The notes below the pieces were generated by a model. It saw only the letters and a program-made list of their open reading frames with translations, did not search any database and had not been told where the DNA came from. The translations under genes were made by a program, and so were the position numbers. Of a stretch of 64,000 nt of DNA, positions 19,154 through 31,044 are shown piece by piece. The stretch is taken from NCBI RefSeq assembly GCF_042100115.1, contig NC_091274.1, positions 1,550,001 through 1,614,000 on the forward strand, in the 5' to 3' direction. Origin of the DNA: Alternaria dauci. Taxonomy: Eukaryota > Ascomycota > Dothideomycetes > Pleosporales > Pleosporaceae. The stretch's first letter is position 1, and every line of letters begins with the position of its first letter.

Positions 19154-21700
19154 TGGCACATGACTAGAGATGCCAGGCACCAGGCGTGAATCGTCTTTGA
19201 GAGGCTTATCTCCATTCACCAGCCTCTCAAATCGGTAGAGCCATAAGTGCAGTATAGTATCTCTTCGCAATTCAATAAGAGCATAACAATATGGTCGTCC
19301 ACTTATTCATAGCCTGTTGACATGGTGTTCCATGTCAGATAAGATGTTCAACGTCATGAGCCACGCAAACAAAAACGACCCTTGAACGTGAGGTCACTCC
19401 CCATTTGCTACTTATACCACGCCCGGCGGCTACACAAACCGCGTGTCTTCGTTACCAACATACATATTCTCCTAACCAGCCTAGTATCATTCGTCTAAGC
19501 ACAGCAATATAAGTCATCCCACGTGCTTCTGCACTCTTATCAGGAGGAGATGAAGCAGCCCCATCAGAGACACATGACAGGCCGTTTACGAAAATGTGGT
19601 AGCGAGGCAGCAGCTAAGCATTTCCGAGTCGGCTATTATGCATTGCATTCCCCAACCGTGCGTTAGTAGAGGATGACTGACCTGTCGCGTTTAATGCGTG
19701 ATGGAGAGAATGGGGGTTGTTTGTTTGCCGTATGTCGCTCACAGGTGAAGGCTTTCCAGACGCGATAAAGGATGGCGATGGTGAGCATTTTATGCGATGC
19801 AAGTGTGCAAAGCTTATAGGCTACGACCAAGCCGGTGTTGCGGGTAATTTGGTTCAAGCACAAAACAGCTACATCCGAGCTCGATTCTTCGTCCTTGTAG
19901 TTGACGCGTCAACACTAGTCCAATGTTGTAACAAGGTCACCTTGGTAGTGGTCACGGGTACAGTGTGACCGGCGCGATGGGTAAATTTGGTTCTCCAATC
20001 AAATCACACCACCTCTTGCATGTATCAGTTGATCCGATGTTCACCTTGAGTCGAGCATGCGATTCATCAAGAGTCTGGCCCCATGTGGACACCACGTTTA
20101 CGGCAGGAAAGAAACGCTCCCTGAAGCCAGAGATATGTCAGGCGCATCGCCCGCACCATAAAGATGTTATTCATGGTAGACTCTTTGTAGAGGTGTTGCG
20201 CAATGTCTGTGCAGCGAATGCGAGATGGCGGCAGGCGATCGTGGAAAAGTATAACGAGGCAAAACACTGCTCCGGATCTATCATCAAAACCTAGAGACAA
20301 ACGCTTGTCCAGTGGCGTAGTAGGTCATGGCGGAAGAACTCAACCGAGGGGTTGGGTTTGTCAGGCGGAGGCCGGTGCAGTCAAGACGGTCCAGACTTGA
20401 GATCTGTCACGCTTGCGACATGCCCGATGGGTTGACTTTTCCTTTGATGGATCGAGGAACATATACCCCAGATGTAAATATCTGACTGGGATCGAGTTGG
20501 TGTAGTTGCCTTTGCCAATAGGTTTACGCGTCGGGAATCATACATACTCCATTTTCACAATGCACATTTACAAGCATTGCGCTGCGAAAGCCCTGTACAA
20601 ACACCGGGAGGGATCTTCATACCCTTACATCCAGCTGCAAGCCTTCCGTTCAAACCATGCATCAACTTCAGCTGCCACATGGTGTTCGCGCGCCTTCGGA
20701 TCTCCTCACATGGTCCGAACCTCAAAACAGCAGCGGTTATTGGGCGCCTGGCATACGCCGCACGAGTACGCCGTGAACCACAGATGTTGGCAAATCGCAA
20801 CCAGTTGTTGAGCGATAATGGGGCGCTTTGAAACAACCGCACCATTGTCCACCTCAACGTCGTGGCACGTGGAGGCGCGCACCAGAGACGTAGAATGGAC
20901 GGTACGTAACCGTCAGGTGCCTAAAGTCCATTGTTGTATCGAGTGGTAGCATCGATATCAAAGACTTTGAAACAAGTGGTCTTGATAGGCAGATTCGCCG
21001 GTTCGGCAGCCGCGCGTCCCAAGACTTTTACAGTAGTGTCAGTCAGCTCTGGTGGGTACGGGTTTTTACTGGCGGATATCGCCCAATCTCTTAAGGGTAT
21101 CGGTGTTTTTGCCGTCTCGCCGCCGTTCAAAGCGTGTGCTTTATGTAGCAGCTTTGTCAATCGCGGCAGTGTGCATAGAACGATGTCGCGCTAGTCACAG
21201 GGCTAGTCTGGCTCGAAGAAGCAGCATACCGGTCGCAACATTGACAAGGCGCATGCTAGGAAAATCGAGGTAGAGTAAAGTGCTGTTTATGTCAACCATG
21301 ATTTCTGGAGTAGCGGATGCTGATATGTACACACGTGAACAAAGTAGACTTTTTGATCGCCAGATGAACATCGCCGTGCTCGTGAAGAGACCGTTGTGGT
21401 GACATGATAACATTGACAGTTAGCCATACGCCGTTCCTGGCTGGGCGTGCTCGACCACATGAATATTTTGTCTTCGTGCCTGTTCCACAGGATAAGATAC
21501 AAGGAGTGTATAAGGAGACCGAATCATGAGATGATGCGGTAGAGAAACGAAATTTAATGTGTACAGCGAAATAGATGCATGTCCTCATGAGATCTGACGG
21601 TGGTCCCTTCCGAACATGATAGATTGCAAGACTAAAGATCAACGGACGAGAGGATATACCGATACGACGAGAACGACGATGAAACAGGGCAGAGACACGT
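19154..21700. other. Gene-poor spacer
   Basis: About 2.5 kb between the Nudix gene and the convergent ferric reductase 3' end. Open frames are short and on both strands, with no recognised domain, splice pattern or repeat. I see nothing that supports a gene. Confidence 0.45.
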
Positions 21701-23614
21701 TTACCACGAGAAAGACTCCTCGCGGAAGTCGACATTCCACTGGGACTCGCGATTGCGGACAGAGCGACGAAGCTCATCCGCCAACCCGCCAGTGCCGCAA
21801 GTGCTGACACAAGCAGCACCGATGCCCTCTTGCATCTCCTGGTCGACCAAGGCTTGGACATTGGGGCGCCCCGGGAACATTTGAACACTGGAGGATGGCG
21901 AGTGAATCTCCTTGGTGCTGCGAGGACGAGTGACAAACAGCAGGATTTTCAAAATCTCGCGACGGCGCGGCATGGACAGAATCTGTGTCATCCATGTACG
22001 GATCCATTCCAAATGTTCGGGCGATTGGATGATCCAAACAAGGGTGAGACGACGAGTGGCGACGGTTCCGTTTGCATAGCCAGCAACAATATCACGAACG
22101 TGGGGAACCTGGTGAGTGATACCGATACCAGCAGCCCACAGCATAACTGTGCCATAAGAGCTGAGGTCTTCACCGCCTGCAGTGTGACGTTAGCATGGGT
22201 CGTTTAAATTGAAACAATATCCGCGATATTGCAGAATCTGGGGAAAACCAGTTTGGGTACTTACCATATGGGCCCTCAACATATGCCGAAGTGGAGAATT
22301 TGCCGGCAGCGGTTAGATCTGCCTTCCTGAATAGCTTGTCGGTGAAACCGGTTCGTCGTCGAATGATGAAAGACATGCTTGTCCTGTGGTGCTCAAGAAT
22401 GTCTTGGCGGTTCATGGGAAGACCCTTCTCATCGACGATGGAGGAGCCAATGGTGAGGTCTTCTTCCTCCTCGCTCCAAGCGACAGAAAATGGGTGGTTG
22501 GTCCAGAGTCCAACGGAAGGAATGTACAGATATGCGTGCTGGCCAGGGCGGAACCTCCAAGGACGAGCCATACGGACCGTCACGCGGAGGGCGTCTCCGG
22601 GAAGCGTTTCAACATCGCATGCGGTACCACCATTTCCGACGTTGCGCATGACGAGGCGGACAAAGCGCCATGTGCGCTCCATGACCCAGAGAGCAAGTAC
22701 GCCATAGAGCATAAATTGTTGTGGTCGCTCCTTTAGGTGCACCCATACAGCGCCAAGCGCAATGGCGGCACCAACGATATGGCCGTGCAAGAATACCTCG
22801 TAGAAGGAGTGACGCACTGGCGATGGGGACTGAATCAGGAGGAATACGAATGCAACGGTTCCAATGAAACCCGTCATGATGAACTCGCTTCCAGTGATGG
22901 ACGCTTGCACAGCACCCCAGCCCTCTATGAGTTTGTCAGTGATGCGTTTCTGTGATACCGAAAGCAATTAAACTCACTCGTGTGCACCTTGTTTGCTATC
23001 CAGCATACAGTGTGGGCGATGGCCTCGAGGATAACAATTCGTCCAAACCAGCGGTGGATGAGGTTCATAGTGTCGAAAGAGATACCGGTGAGCTTGATGA
23101 TGGGGTTGTTGCGACCAGCAAGTAGGAACAACGGAATCATGTTGATGACAGCCATGATACCCGAACGGCTGAGGAGTTCACCGGCGCCCGAGGAGAAGGT
23201 GCTGTAGTCGATCCTCCAGACACAGAAGCCAATGTTGACCGCAAGATAGCCAACGAGGAAGAAACTCTGCAGACGGCTGGGCAGGGTTCCAACACCAATG
23301 GCGGAGGAGAGCTTGAACTCGCGGTGGTGACGGGTGCGGAACAGGGGCGCATCGAGGCAGTGCTTCTTGAAAGCTGCGTAAGTCCGGTTGGGGATTGCAA
23401 AGTATCGTTGGGTTTCGTTGTTCAGGCATGTTACGGTGCGAATGTAACGGACGAAGTAGAGGATGACTTGGTACAGGAAAAAGACGACGACGATGATCCA
23501 CCAGATGTATCCGAGGTAGTGCTGAACGTCGACATTCTCCAGGCCAGCAGTTGGGTCTTCCTCACCACCACCTGCACGCTTTGAAAGGCCACTCATGACT
23601 TGGGAGAGAGACAT
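21701..23614 (-). CDS. Ferric/cupric reductase transmembrane component (FRE family)
   Basis: Plasma-membrane flavocytochrome that reduces Fe(III) or Cu(II) outside the cell using NADPH, upstream of metal uptake; 590 aa. Exons are 23614-22978, 22924-22265 and 22176-21701. Introns are GTGAGT...CATAG (53 nt) and GTAAGT...GCTAAC...TGCAG (88 nt), and both joins are in frame. Membrane helices hold the paired heme histidines: H-x13-H in HRWFGRIVILEAIAH and again from HGHIVGAAIAL to WVH. Cytosolic parts are the FAD site (HPFSVAW), the NADPH-binding segment GPYG with AAGIGITH, and the C-terminal cysteine motif (CGTGGLADELR). The tail VDFREESFSW is typical of the family. The ATG at 23614 is chosen because the frame upstream opens with TTG only. 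Whether it is iron-regulated cannot be told from the sequence. Confidence 0.93.
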
Positions 23615-26600
23615 TGTCGTGATGGATAGAAAGATGACGAGGAGTCCAAGGGGAGAGGGTATACCAGGCGGGGATGGAGATATGTAGAGAGTGGAGTCTG
23701 TCTTGGCCAGCAAACGACAGACGGGGATGGGTGGGTGGGAAGAAGCACAACGGCACTTGCTCCGGATCGGTGATGAGAGAGCAGCCTAGACGTTGTCTTG
23801 GATCGTGGCGATGAGGTGGTCGTGCGTCGTGACAGGCTTCACTATGGTAGATTGGGATGAACTGGGTTCAGCGCAGGAGCCCAGGGTTGTCGGCAGGCGC
23901 AATGCAGGCCCAGCAGACGTTGCAGGAGGTGTTGACGAAATGCGGATTGGGCGAGTTAATCAAGCAGGGATAAAGCAAACACCCAGCTGATGGTGAGTAG
24001 CCGTTATGCAGGAGGAATTGGCTGCTGTGATAGGGCCTCGAGGGAAAATCGCCAACCAGGGGATTATATTGCAAAGAGCCGGCGGGGAAGCGAGGACTAG
24101 CACGCGGGAGCGACGAAGAGAAGGTGAATACCAAGGCGAACCGAGGCGCAAAGGAGTGGCTGTGGGCTGAACGAGTGTGAGGGTGAAGAGAAGAAGAAGG
24201 CTACGCAGCAGCGGGCATGTGGGTAGAAGGGGAGCAATGCGCGGGTTTGATTATCGCAGCCTCTGGTGCAGGATTGGAGGGAGTGCCTGGCGCTGGTGAC
24301 CGGGGTGACGCCTGCAATGGCCCCGCTCGGCCGCTGTAGCGCAGCCTGCTATTCGGGCATCGCGCGATGAAACGGGGAAGGTACGCCACACGCGAGCCAC
24401 TACGAGTCCAGCTCGTTTCATCGCTCCGAACAAATCCACTGACTCTCGCACCACGCCTTGCGTCATCGAGGCTGCAACGCCTCAAAACAACACATGCTGC
24501 GCCGGGCGGAGCTGGCGGTTTGCTGAACGGCGCGCGGCATGTAAAACAAGGATCCGTCGCCCACTCTTCCTGCAACGCGGGATTGCTTATCGACGACGGT
24601 GCCTGGACAACCACTCCATCCACCCCCGCCATGCCTGCAACGGCCCTTGGTCATCTCTCCGCAACTACTTCACCGTCTCCGCAGCGCCTCGTCTTGGCTT
24701 GGGATTGTCGTACGGCGCGCCTCCCCGCTTACAGTACTTCGATCGAGTGCTATCACTTGGTGTCGGCTTTCGCTGGGCACTCTTACTCCTCAGCGGCCTC
24801 CATCTTAACCAAGATATGCGACACTCAGCCAGCGTCGTAGAAGCGGCCACTGACTGTCGTTGGCAATGAGCTACGCCGGCGCCTGTGCGAACATCATCTC
24901 AAACGCATCCATGTCTGCTGGCATCATGCTGTGGCTCCCCACGTATTGCATGACTGACTGTTCCAATTGTTCCGTCTTGTGGAGACTTGAACCGCGGATT
25001 CTCACCCCAGCCCGGTAACCCAGTCCTTGGTCGCTGTCAATCCACTTTGGTCTGGCTGTCTCAGGAACCCTACACACAGTTAATAAGCATACGGCCAGAA
25101 TCCGCGGCAGTTCGCCATGAGCCCTGAGTTCGAGGATACAATCGGTTATCCATGTCCTTCATTGGCAGCTCCAGGGCCCAGCTACAACCTTCATCCTGTG
25201 CGACGTGGCTCTTGGCACTGATTGCACATGTCCTCATGTAGTACCTGCTGTGACACCTACCATATCACTTGTTATCGCAGGTTAGTGTTGACGAATACTA
25301 CAAATTACGCATGGTCAGCGCCACGCATCTTAGAGCGCGCGATATGATCCACGGCAAATTCAACGGCGACGCCACAACACATTCAACACGCACGGTTGTG
25401 ACTTACGGCTGCTCAACTTGACATTTTAGCCTGGATCCATCCTGCATCCTACTGTCGCGCGCAAGATCGGAAAAGCACACTACGTCCGAGTCTAATGGCT
25501 TTGAGGATGACGTACTCCGGAACATTCCACAATACAGCCGCTGCAAAATACGAGTCGAAGGTTAAGTCCTTATCCCCTCTTTGCACGAGTTCCCGACAGA
25601 GAGACGTCGGACAGCTCCATGTTCACTCTCGCCGCATTCAGCGCCAGGCAGACCCGGGCGTTTCACTGCGACCGCTGAAGAAGTGTCTGATTACCGTTGT
25701 TTCAAACAGATGACGAAGTCCGTCTAGGCCCCACGATCTCGAAACGTAGTCAACGATCCCCAGTACTGGGTCTCAAAGAGGGTTGCCTGTTCTCTTCCTT
25801 CACTAGAATGCAAACGCTTCTCACCGTTACGATTTCTCCGCGACTCCTGACATGCGACACGCCTACATAAGCGCTGTGGTGGACCTAGCTCAAGCGTTCG
25901 CAGCTATCGATAGTCACGCGATTCGGAGCAGGCGCTCCATGTCTGGACTGCCGCACACCTCTCGTCGCGATCCTTCAGCCTTGGTCAATGAGCACAGTCC
26001 GGCGCCCTGCGTTGCCCGTTATATCCTGCCACTGCTAAATCAATGTTGAACGGAGATTTGGCCGCTTCTGAGATTCGATGCGCAGTTGTCAATTTCCTGG
26101 CTTCGTTTTGCTCGCCGCTCACTATTTCGCTTACCGGCCAGTAGGATGATGTGCCCTAACATGCACGAAATCCTTCCGATGCGGATCGGTTCCTAGATCG
26201 ACAAAAACGCGAATCTGACAGGAGCCGCCGCATCTTTGCATACAAAAGCAGACCTCGTTCCAGAACAGTTGTAGTGACGTCTGTTGACAGCTGTGGCTTC
26301 AGGAAGCATGTGCCGTGGTGTTCGGAGAAAGAGAAGCACATGCGATGCTGCTAGGGTAAGCCTGTTGCGTCGGGCGTCAGCTGTCGCAAAACACGAGTCT
26401 TACTGCTTACTTGTTCCCGGCGCGTAACAAAATCTCGCTCTCCGTCTCGATCTCCGGCGACATGGTAGGATGATGAGAGGACAAAAGTAGCATCTAACAA
26501 CCTTCGATTAGCATGCAGTTAAAGGATTCAGTTTGAATCTCCCATGTACAAATGAAGGCAATCTATATGTGGCAGACATGTCTTGGACAGGACCCTGGAC

Positions 26601-27126
26601 GAAACATTGAGGCCAAGCGCCAATTGCTGGGTAGCTTCGTTAATGCAGTGTCGTACTGACAATCGCCTCTACCCACCATAATAACATACCACCTATAGAC
26701 GCGTACGTTCTGTGTAGTTGGCAAGGACCGAAATGAGTCGCTACGGACTACCAGAGTGCAATGACTGCGTCGTCTTTCAAGACTTGGGGCGCACACCAGC
26801 AGGAAACAGATAATACACGCCAAGGTCCGATGGCCCATGGTACAAGTAACCCTGTCTGAGATTCGAGACTGAAGTCGTGCAGCGGCGTTGCAGGAGAATG
26901 TCATCGGGACGTTGAAGATGTTGCCATGTTAGTTTTGCCCGAGTGAAAACACCCTGTGGAGGCGGAGAAAACAACGCGTGTTGGCCCTTAACGCCGACCG
27001 CCGATGGTGGTGAAACAAACAAACATCAACACGACAACATGCACACATAGCATTAACGTACCACATTACAGCCAAGTCTACCCGCGTGTATTGCTTCCAC
27101 ATGCATTAGACGATATACTTATCCCG
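23615..27126. other. 3.5-kb gene-poor region
   Basis: The longest stretch without a supported gene, between the divergently transcribed ferric reductase and the 957-aa protein gene. All ORFs are short and most look like chance frames. One minus-strand frame at 24871-25077 ends in a protein-like segment (SHSMMPADMDAFEMMFAQAP) that could be the last exon of an unrecognised gene or a relic. No transposon hallmark was seen. Confidence 0.45.
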
Positions 27127-30000
27127 ATGTCGACCGACGACACGCTGCCATGGACGACCTCCAGGTGCAATCGCCTGTTGCGACCGCTTTCATCCAAACT
27201 CACAAAGCTACGCAAAGAGCTTGAGCGACCGCGCCCCGCCAGCGCTGAGCCACGCAATCCTTCCTCTGCCTTTGCGATTAAAGGGTCGCCTCAAAAGACG
27301 ACCAACTTCACCCGACCAGCGAACAAGCCACGGGGCTTCGAGAAGGCTAGAGATCCGGACTGGCGACCAGGCGCGAAGCCAGGTATAGGCAAGAAGACAA
27401 CATACGGAGGCCGAGGTCGTGGAAGGGCTCCAGTCTTGCAGAAGAGCGGCCTCCACACTGGCAATGCCGATACTTCGCGGCCAGGCGAGATCGCCTTCAC
27501 ACCTTTGATCTCAAGGATGGGGGCGCAGCTGCATAGTAGCCCGCAAATACCAGTTTCGCCATTGCGCAGATACTCAAAGGTCAAGGGCCCTCTTCTGGCT
27601 CCCATCAATCCACCTGCGACGCATGTGCCGGGCGAGATCCGCAAACTCATACAGGGACTGTCCGAAGCCTACGCGAACATCCTACAATCAACTACAACGG
27701 GTGGTGAAGCCAGGTGGAAGGGCACAAGGCCGCTCCTGGGTGCCTGCTTGAGGAAGCTCCCAGCGTACATTGAGCTTGAGGAGCACTTTGCGACGCTAGA
27801 TCAGCTCGAGGAAGACGGGAAAGAGCAAGACCGGGACATTGTCAACGAAATATATGAGCATCTGGAAACCCAGTTTGAACAAGACCATGGTCAAGGTTGG
27901 CGTCCTTTCAAGTGCGTTGTTCGAGCGCATGCCACGACGTTGATATGTGACGCCATTACGGATAGGGTCTTCAGCCTGGATAACGTGTCGGTCCTTGTAA
28001 CGCATTGTTTAAACTCCTCTTCGTGGGATGAGGCTGAGAGGTTGTTACTAGCCTATGCTCCCCTTGTGGAGCCGGTGCCGATACCTGCCAACACGCGAGC
28101 AGACTTATTTGATCTCCAGAGATCGCCCTATCTTCATTCGGTGAGGAACTTTGTTCATCACACAGGACGTTATCGCTTGCTCTATGATCTCCTGGAACAC
28201 ATGATTACCCTCGAACTTCTGCCTCTCGAGTGGCTTGCGACCGACTCTATGCGCCCGGTGTGGGACCGACTTGTTCAAACGATATCAGAGAACGATCATC
28301 GGACGCTCCGAAGTGCTCACCAATTCTTCGAGACAGTTACAATCGCAAGCATGGGGCTACCTGATGCGCGACTGTTAGAGGACGAAGTGTCTGGCTCCGT
28401 ATCACGGCGATTTGTACCATCGTCTCGAATGGAGCTCCGACAGGCGCTTGAAACCACCTTCTCAAGTCTGCTCACTGTGCTGTGTAGCATTGCCTTGGTT
28501 AACAGCAATCGCGATGACCCTGCAGGGCTTGAAATAGCCCGGCGAATCGTATGGGCGCTAGACGCAGTTGTCATCACTATATCTACCCGTGAAAATATCC
28601 AAGATGAGCTCATGCTCCTTGGCGCAGACGGAGACGATGTCCAGATCATGGCGCAGCGAGCTGTCTGGATACATTTCGCATCGTTTTTAGTCCACCTGGA
28701 AGGTTGTATATACTCGGAGACGTCACCCCTCGATTGCTCCACAACTATTGAATTGGTCAACTGGGTAGTCGCCCAGTATTCACCAAGCAACATCAATCTT
28801 GCATCGATATTTTCAACTCTCCCATCTTTACTCTCTTCGATCGCACGCGGCACAGGACGTATCTGGAAAGATGATGGCTTTGATCAGCTACAACGACTCG
28901 TCACAGCCCTGGTGACTAGCTCTGGTTGGAGACTACCCCATAAACTTTGGACGCTGAAGCGACTGGCTCTAGAGTCAGCGAGGGAATTCGCCCAAGGCAC
29001 AGGTGATGGTGAGCATATGACCTACGTACGCGATATCGAGAAGACAATGCAGACACAAGGTCGCCTTGTGATTATGCAATCTCCACAGAAGAATGAGTCG
29101 CCCGCTACCAGTGGTGGCTTTAGGTGGGAGGAGGGCATCGGTGAGTGGGTTACTTGCACACCTTTTGTCAGGCAGAACATAAGTCGCTCTGCAAGAAAGC
29201 CGATCCGCGCATTGGAACTTTTACCCACTCCTATGCAATCGGAAGACGATATGACGGAAGTGTCTGATGCTGAAGGTCATTTTCCAGGTGACATACCTGA
29301 TACGCCAATTTTCGAGAGCACGTCTTTGGAATACTACGACAACCAAGTCCTACAGTCATCGCCTATCAAGATAAGACCGCGGGCTTCTGCATCTTCGCTC
29401 GGGAAACGAATGCGCGCACCATCACCAAAGGTCGTCATACCTATGAAGCGGACAAACGTAACACCCCCAGATACACCCCCATTCAAGTACTACTCCGAGC
29501 TCCCCGGTGAGGAACAAGACGGTCCGAGACGATCTCCGCGCCCACGACAGGAGCTAAAGGCACTACCTTCTCGAAGACATACAGAGCGTCTTAGGACCTC
29601 ACTCGAGAGCGGACTACGCAATCTGAAGAGACCCATCTACGTAGAGCCGGCGCTTGAAGTTAGTGATAGCGATGCTGAGGTCCAGAGCGCCTCGCAGGAC
29701 TCGAACCATTCACCAGTGTCGGTCGAGGAGGTTCGCCTTGAGGTCATTCAGGGTGAAGCTCTCCCATCGCAGTACCCTCGTACACGTGGCTCCCACATCG
29801 TCACCTCTACTGACGACAATGACGATGGTATTTCCGAAAGGGACGAGCTTGGTAGAACGCCAGCTCGCACTCGCTCTCAATTGCGGAAACGACCGACCGC
29901 CCGACCGAGTATCCGACCACGCAGGCAGATGCGGAAGGCAGGCCAAGGAGCAGTGGCTGATATGGATGACAGCAGTGAAGACGAGTTGAGTTTCTGTTAG
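27127..30000 (+). CDS. Unrecognised fungal protein, 957 aa
   Basis: Single long exon from ATG 27127 (MSTDDTLPWTTSRCNRLLRP). The frame also opens at an earlier ATG (27004), but that segment looks like leader sequence. A basic, conserved-looking N-terminus (SRCNRLLRPLSSKLTKLRKE) leads into a disordered Arg/Gly-rich part (GGRGRGRAP). A folded, helix-rich region follows at about residues 160-680, without any domain I can name. The C-terminal 270 residues are disordered, with several SP/TP sites (candidate CDK/MAPK targets), basic clusters (RTRSQLRKRPTARPSIRPRR) and an acidic end (DDSSEDELSFC). This composition suggests a nuclear protein, but that is inference. No signal peptide or membrane segment is seen. 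Confidence 0.85.
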   Translation: MSTDDTLPWTTSRCNRLLRPLSSKLTKLRKELERPRPASAEPRNPSSAFAIKGSPQKTTNFTRPANKPRGFEKARDPDWRPGAKPGIGKKTTYGGRGRGRAPVLQKSGLHTGNADTSRPGEIAFTPLISRMGAQLHSSPQIPVSPLRRYSKVKGPLLAPINPPATHVPGEIRKLIQGLSEAYANILQSTTTGGEARWKGTRPLLGACLRKLPAYIELEEHFATLDQLEEDGKEQDRDIVNEIYEHLETQFEQDHGQGWRPFKCVVRAHATTLICDAITDRVFSLDNVSVLVTHCLNSSSWDEAERLLLAYAPLVEPVPIPANTRADLFDLQRSPYLHSVRNFVHHTGRYRLLYDLLEHMITLELLPLEWLATDSMRPVWDRLVQTISENDHRTLRSAHQFFETVTIASMGLPDARLLEDEVSGSVSRRFVPSSRMELRQALETTFSSLLTVLCSIALVNSNRDDPAGLEIARRIVWALDAVVITISTRENIQDELMLLGADGDDVQIMAQRAVWIHFASFLVHLEGCIYSETSPLDCSTTIELVNWVVAQYSPSNINLASIFSTLPSLLSSIARGTGRIWKDDGFDQLQRLVTALVTSSGWRLPHKLWTLKRLALESAREFAQGTGDGEHMTYVRDIEKTMQTQGRLVIMQSPQKNESPATSGGFRWEEGIGEWVTCTPFVRQNISRSARKPIRALELLPTPMQSEDDMTEVSDAEGHFPGDIPDTPIFESTSLEYYDNQVLQSSPIKIRPRASASSLGKRMRAPSPKVVIPMKRTNVTPPDTPPFKYYSELPGEEQDGPRRSPRPRQELKALPSRRHTERLRTSLESGLRNLKRPIYVEPALEVSDSDAEVQSASQDSNHSPVSVEEVRLEVIQGEALPSQYPRTRGSHIVTSTDDNDDGISERDELGRTPARTRSQLRKRPTARPSIRPRRQMRKAGQGAVADMDDSSEDELSFC

Positions 30001-30885
30001 GTATGGAATTCTCTTTTACCTAATGCTGTCGACGCATGCGTGCGCTCAGATGGCGTGCTCTAAGATTTGTTGTGTTTGGCCAGTCTTGGATCACCTTGTG
30101 TTTTGTATTGATACCCCCATACCTTTACGATTTGTTATTTGGACAGGTTGAATAATATATATGCCCTTCATCTTTTCTTCATGCACCTGTTGTTGAGGCG
30201 GCTTACCAGCCGAACTGGCTCAGCTGGTGCACTTACTCAGTAGTCCTTATAGGACTACTAGAGATTGTGTTTGGCACTGTAGGGGAACCTATCAGCTCCC
30301 TTGCTTCCACTTGGTCTCACCACACTGCTTTGTTCACCCACGCGCTCGAAGCTGGCTGGAAATGTGGGGCGCATATCTCTTGCATAACCTTCTCAAACCT
30401 TCTCCTCTTGGCAAGTTATGTGATTCGCATGTAATGGAGGAAATGTCAGAACAAACGCCACATGACGCGATGATGACCAGGTTGTGTGGGGATTGTTGAG
30501 TGCACTTGGAGCAAAGACGTACAACTGAGATCAATAGTGAGGAAGAAGTTTGGAAAGCGAATAATCTTGCACAAGGTGAAGTTGCGTTTATGCTTGTGAT
30601 GTTGTTGCCACTGTGTTAGTATTACTACTTGTCACGTAGGCATCACGGTTCGCGTACGCGCGTATATGCTGGATGAATTCTGCCGAAGCCATGTATTTTC
30701 ATTGTTTACTCAAGTCTGCATCCTATGACCCAGATTGTGCCTTGTCCTTCAATGATAGTGTGATATTCGATGCCGTTACGGTTGCTTGTGTCGTGCTCCA
30801 TGGTGAAATTGTCAGACGTTAAGGACAGGCGTCAGATCGAAAGCCGTCGTGGCGCGTGGCGAGAACAGTTGTCCAGAGGATAAAT
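30001..30885. other. Convergent intergenic region
   Basis: About 0.9 kb holding the 3' ends of the 957-aa protein gene and the metallothionein gene. It has an AT-rich stretch (TTGAATAATATATATGCC near 30147-30165). No gene is supported. A tRNA A-box-like string at about 30217 has no matching B box or foldable arms. Confidence 0.5.
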
Positions 30886-31044
30886 TTCTGTACAGTATTT
30901 GTTAGTAAGAAACTTGATGTGGGACATGCGCCACGAAAGCTGTCCAGAAGAAAGGTAAAGCAGCGTACAGTTGCAGTTACAAGCTCCCGGTGCGCAGCCG
31001 CAGTCGGCGCAAGTGCATCCAGTGTTTCCGCAGCCGCCCTTCAT
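30886..31044 (-). CDS. Metallothionein (25 aa, 7 cysteines)
   Basis: Very small cysteine-rich metal-binding peptide. The proposed CDS is 31044-30969 joined to 30887-30886, giving 25 residues with Cys at 5, 10, 12, 15, 17, 22 and 24 (spacing C-x4-C-x-C-x2-C-x-C-x4-C-x-C). Seven cysteines in about 25 residues without aromatics or histidine matches the copper metallothionein class of ascomycetes. The intron (30968-30888, 81 nt: GTACGC, TTACTAACA branch site, TACAG) splits the stop codon as T/AA. If it is not removed, the frame runs on for 44 more residues, which look non-coding. A TATA box (TATAAAA, gene strand) lies about 125 bp upstream. Metal induction is expected for the family but not shown here. 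Confidence 0.8.

Noticed and set aside
22291..22707. Plus-strand ORFs over the ferric reductase exons
   Set aside because: Antisense frames of an unambiguous reductase gene.
24201..24840. ORFs of 143 and 157 codons on both strands
   Set aside because: Overlapping antiparallel frames of Ala/Pro/Ser-rich sequence in a GC-rich patch, with no domain, and neither shows a splice context.
30215..30300. tRNA-like A box (TGGCTCAGCTGGT)
   Set aside because: No matching B box (GGTTCGANNCC) and the arms do not fold.
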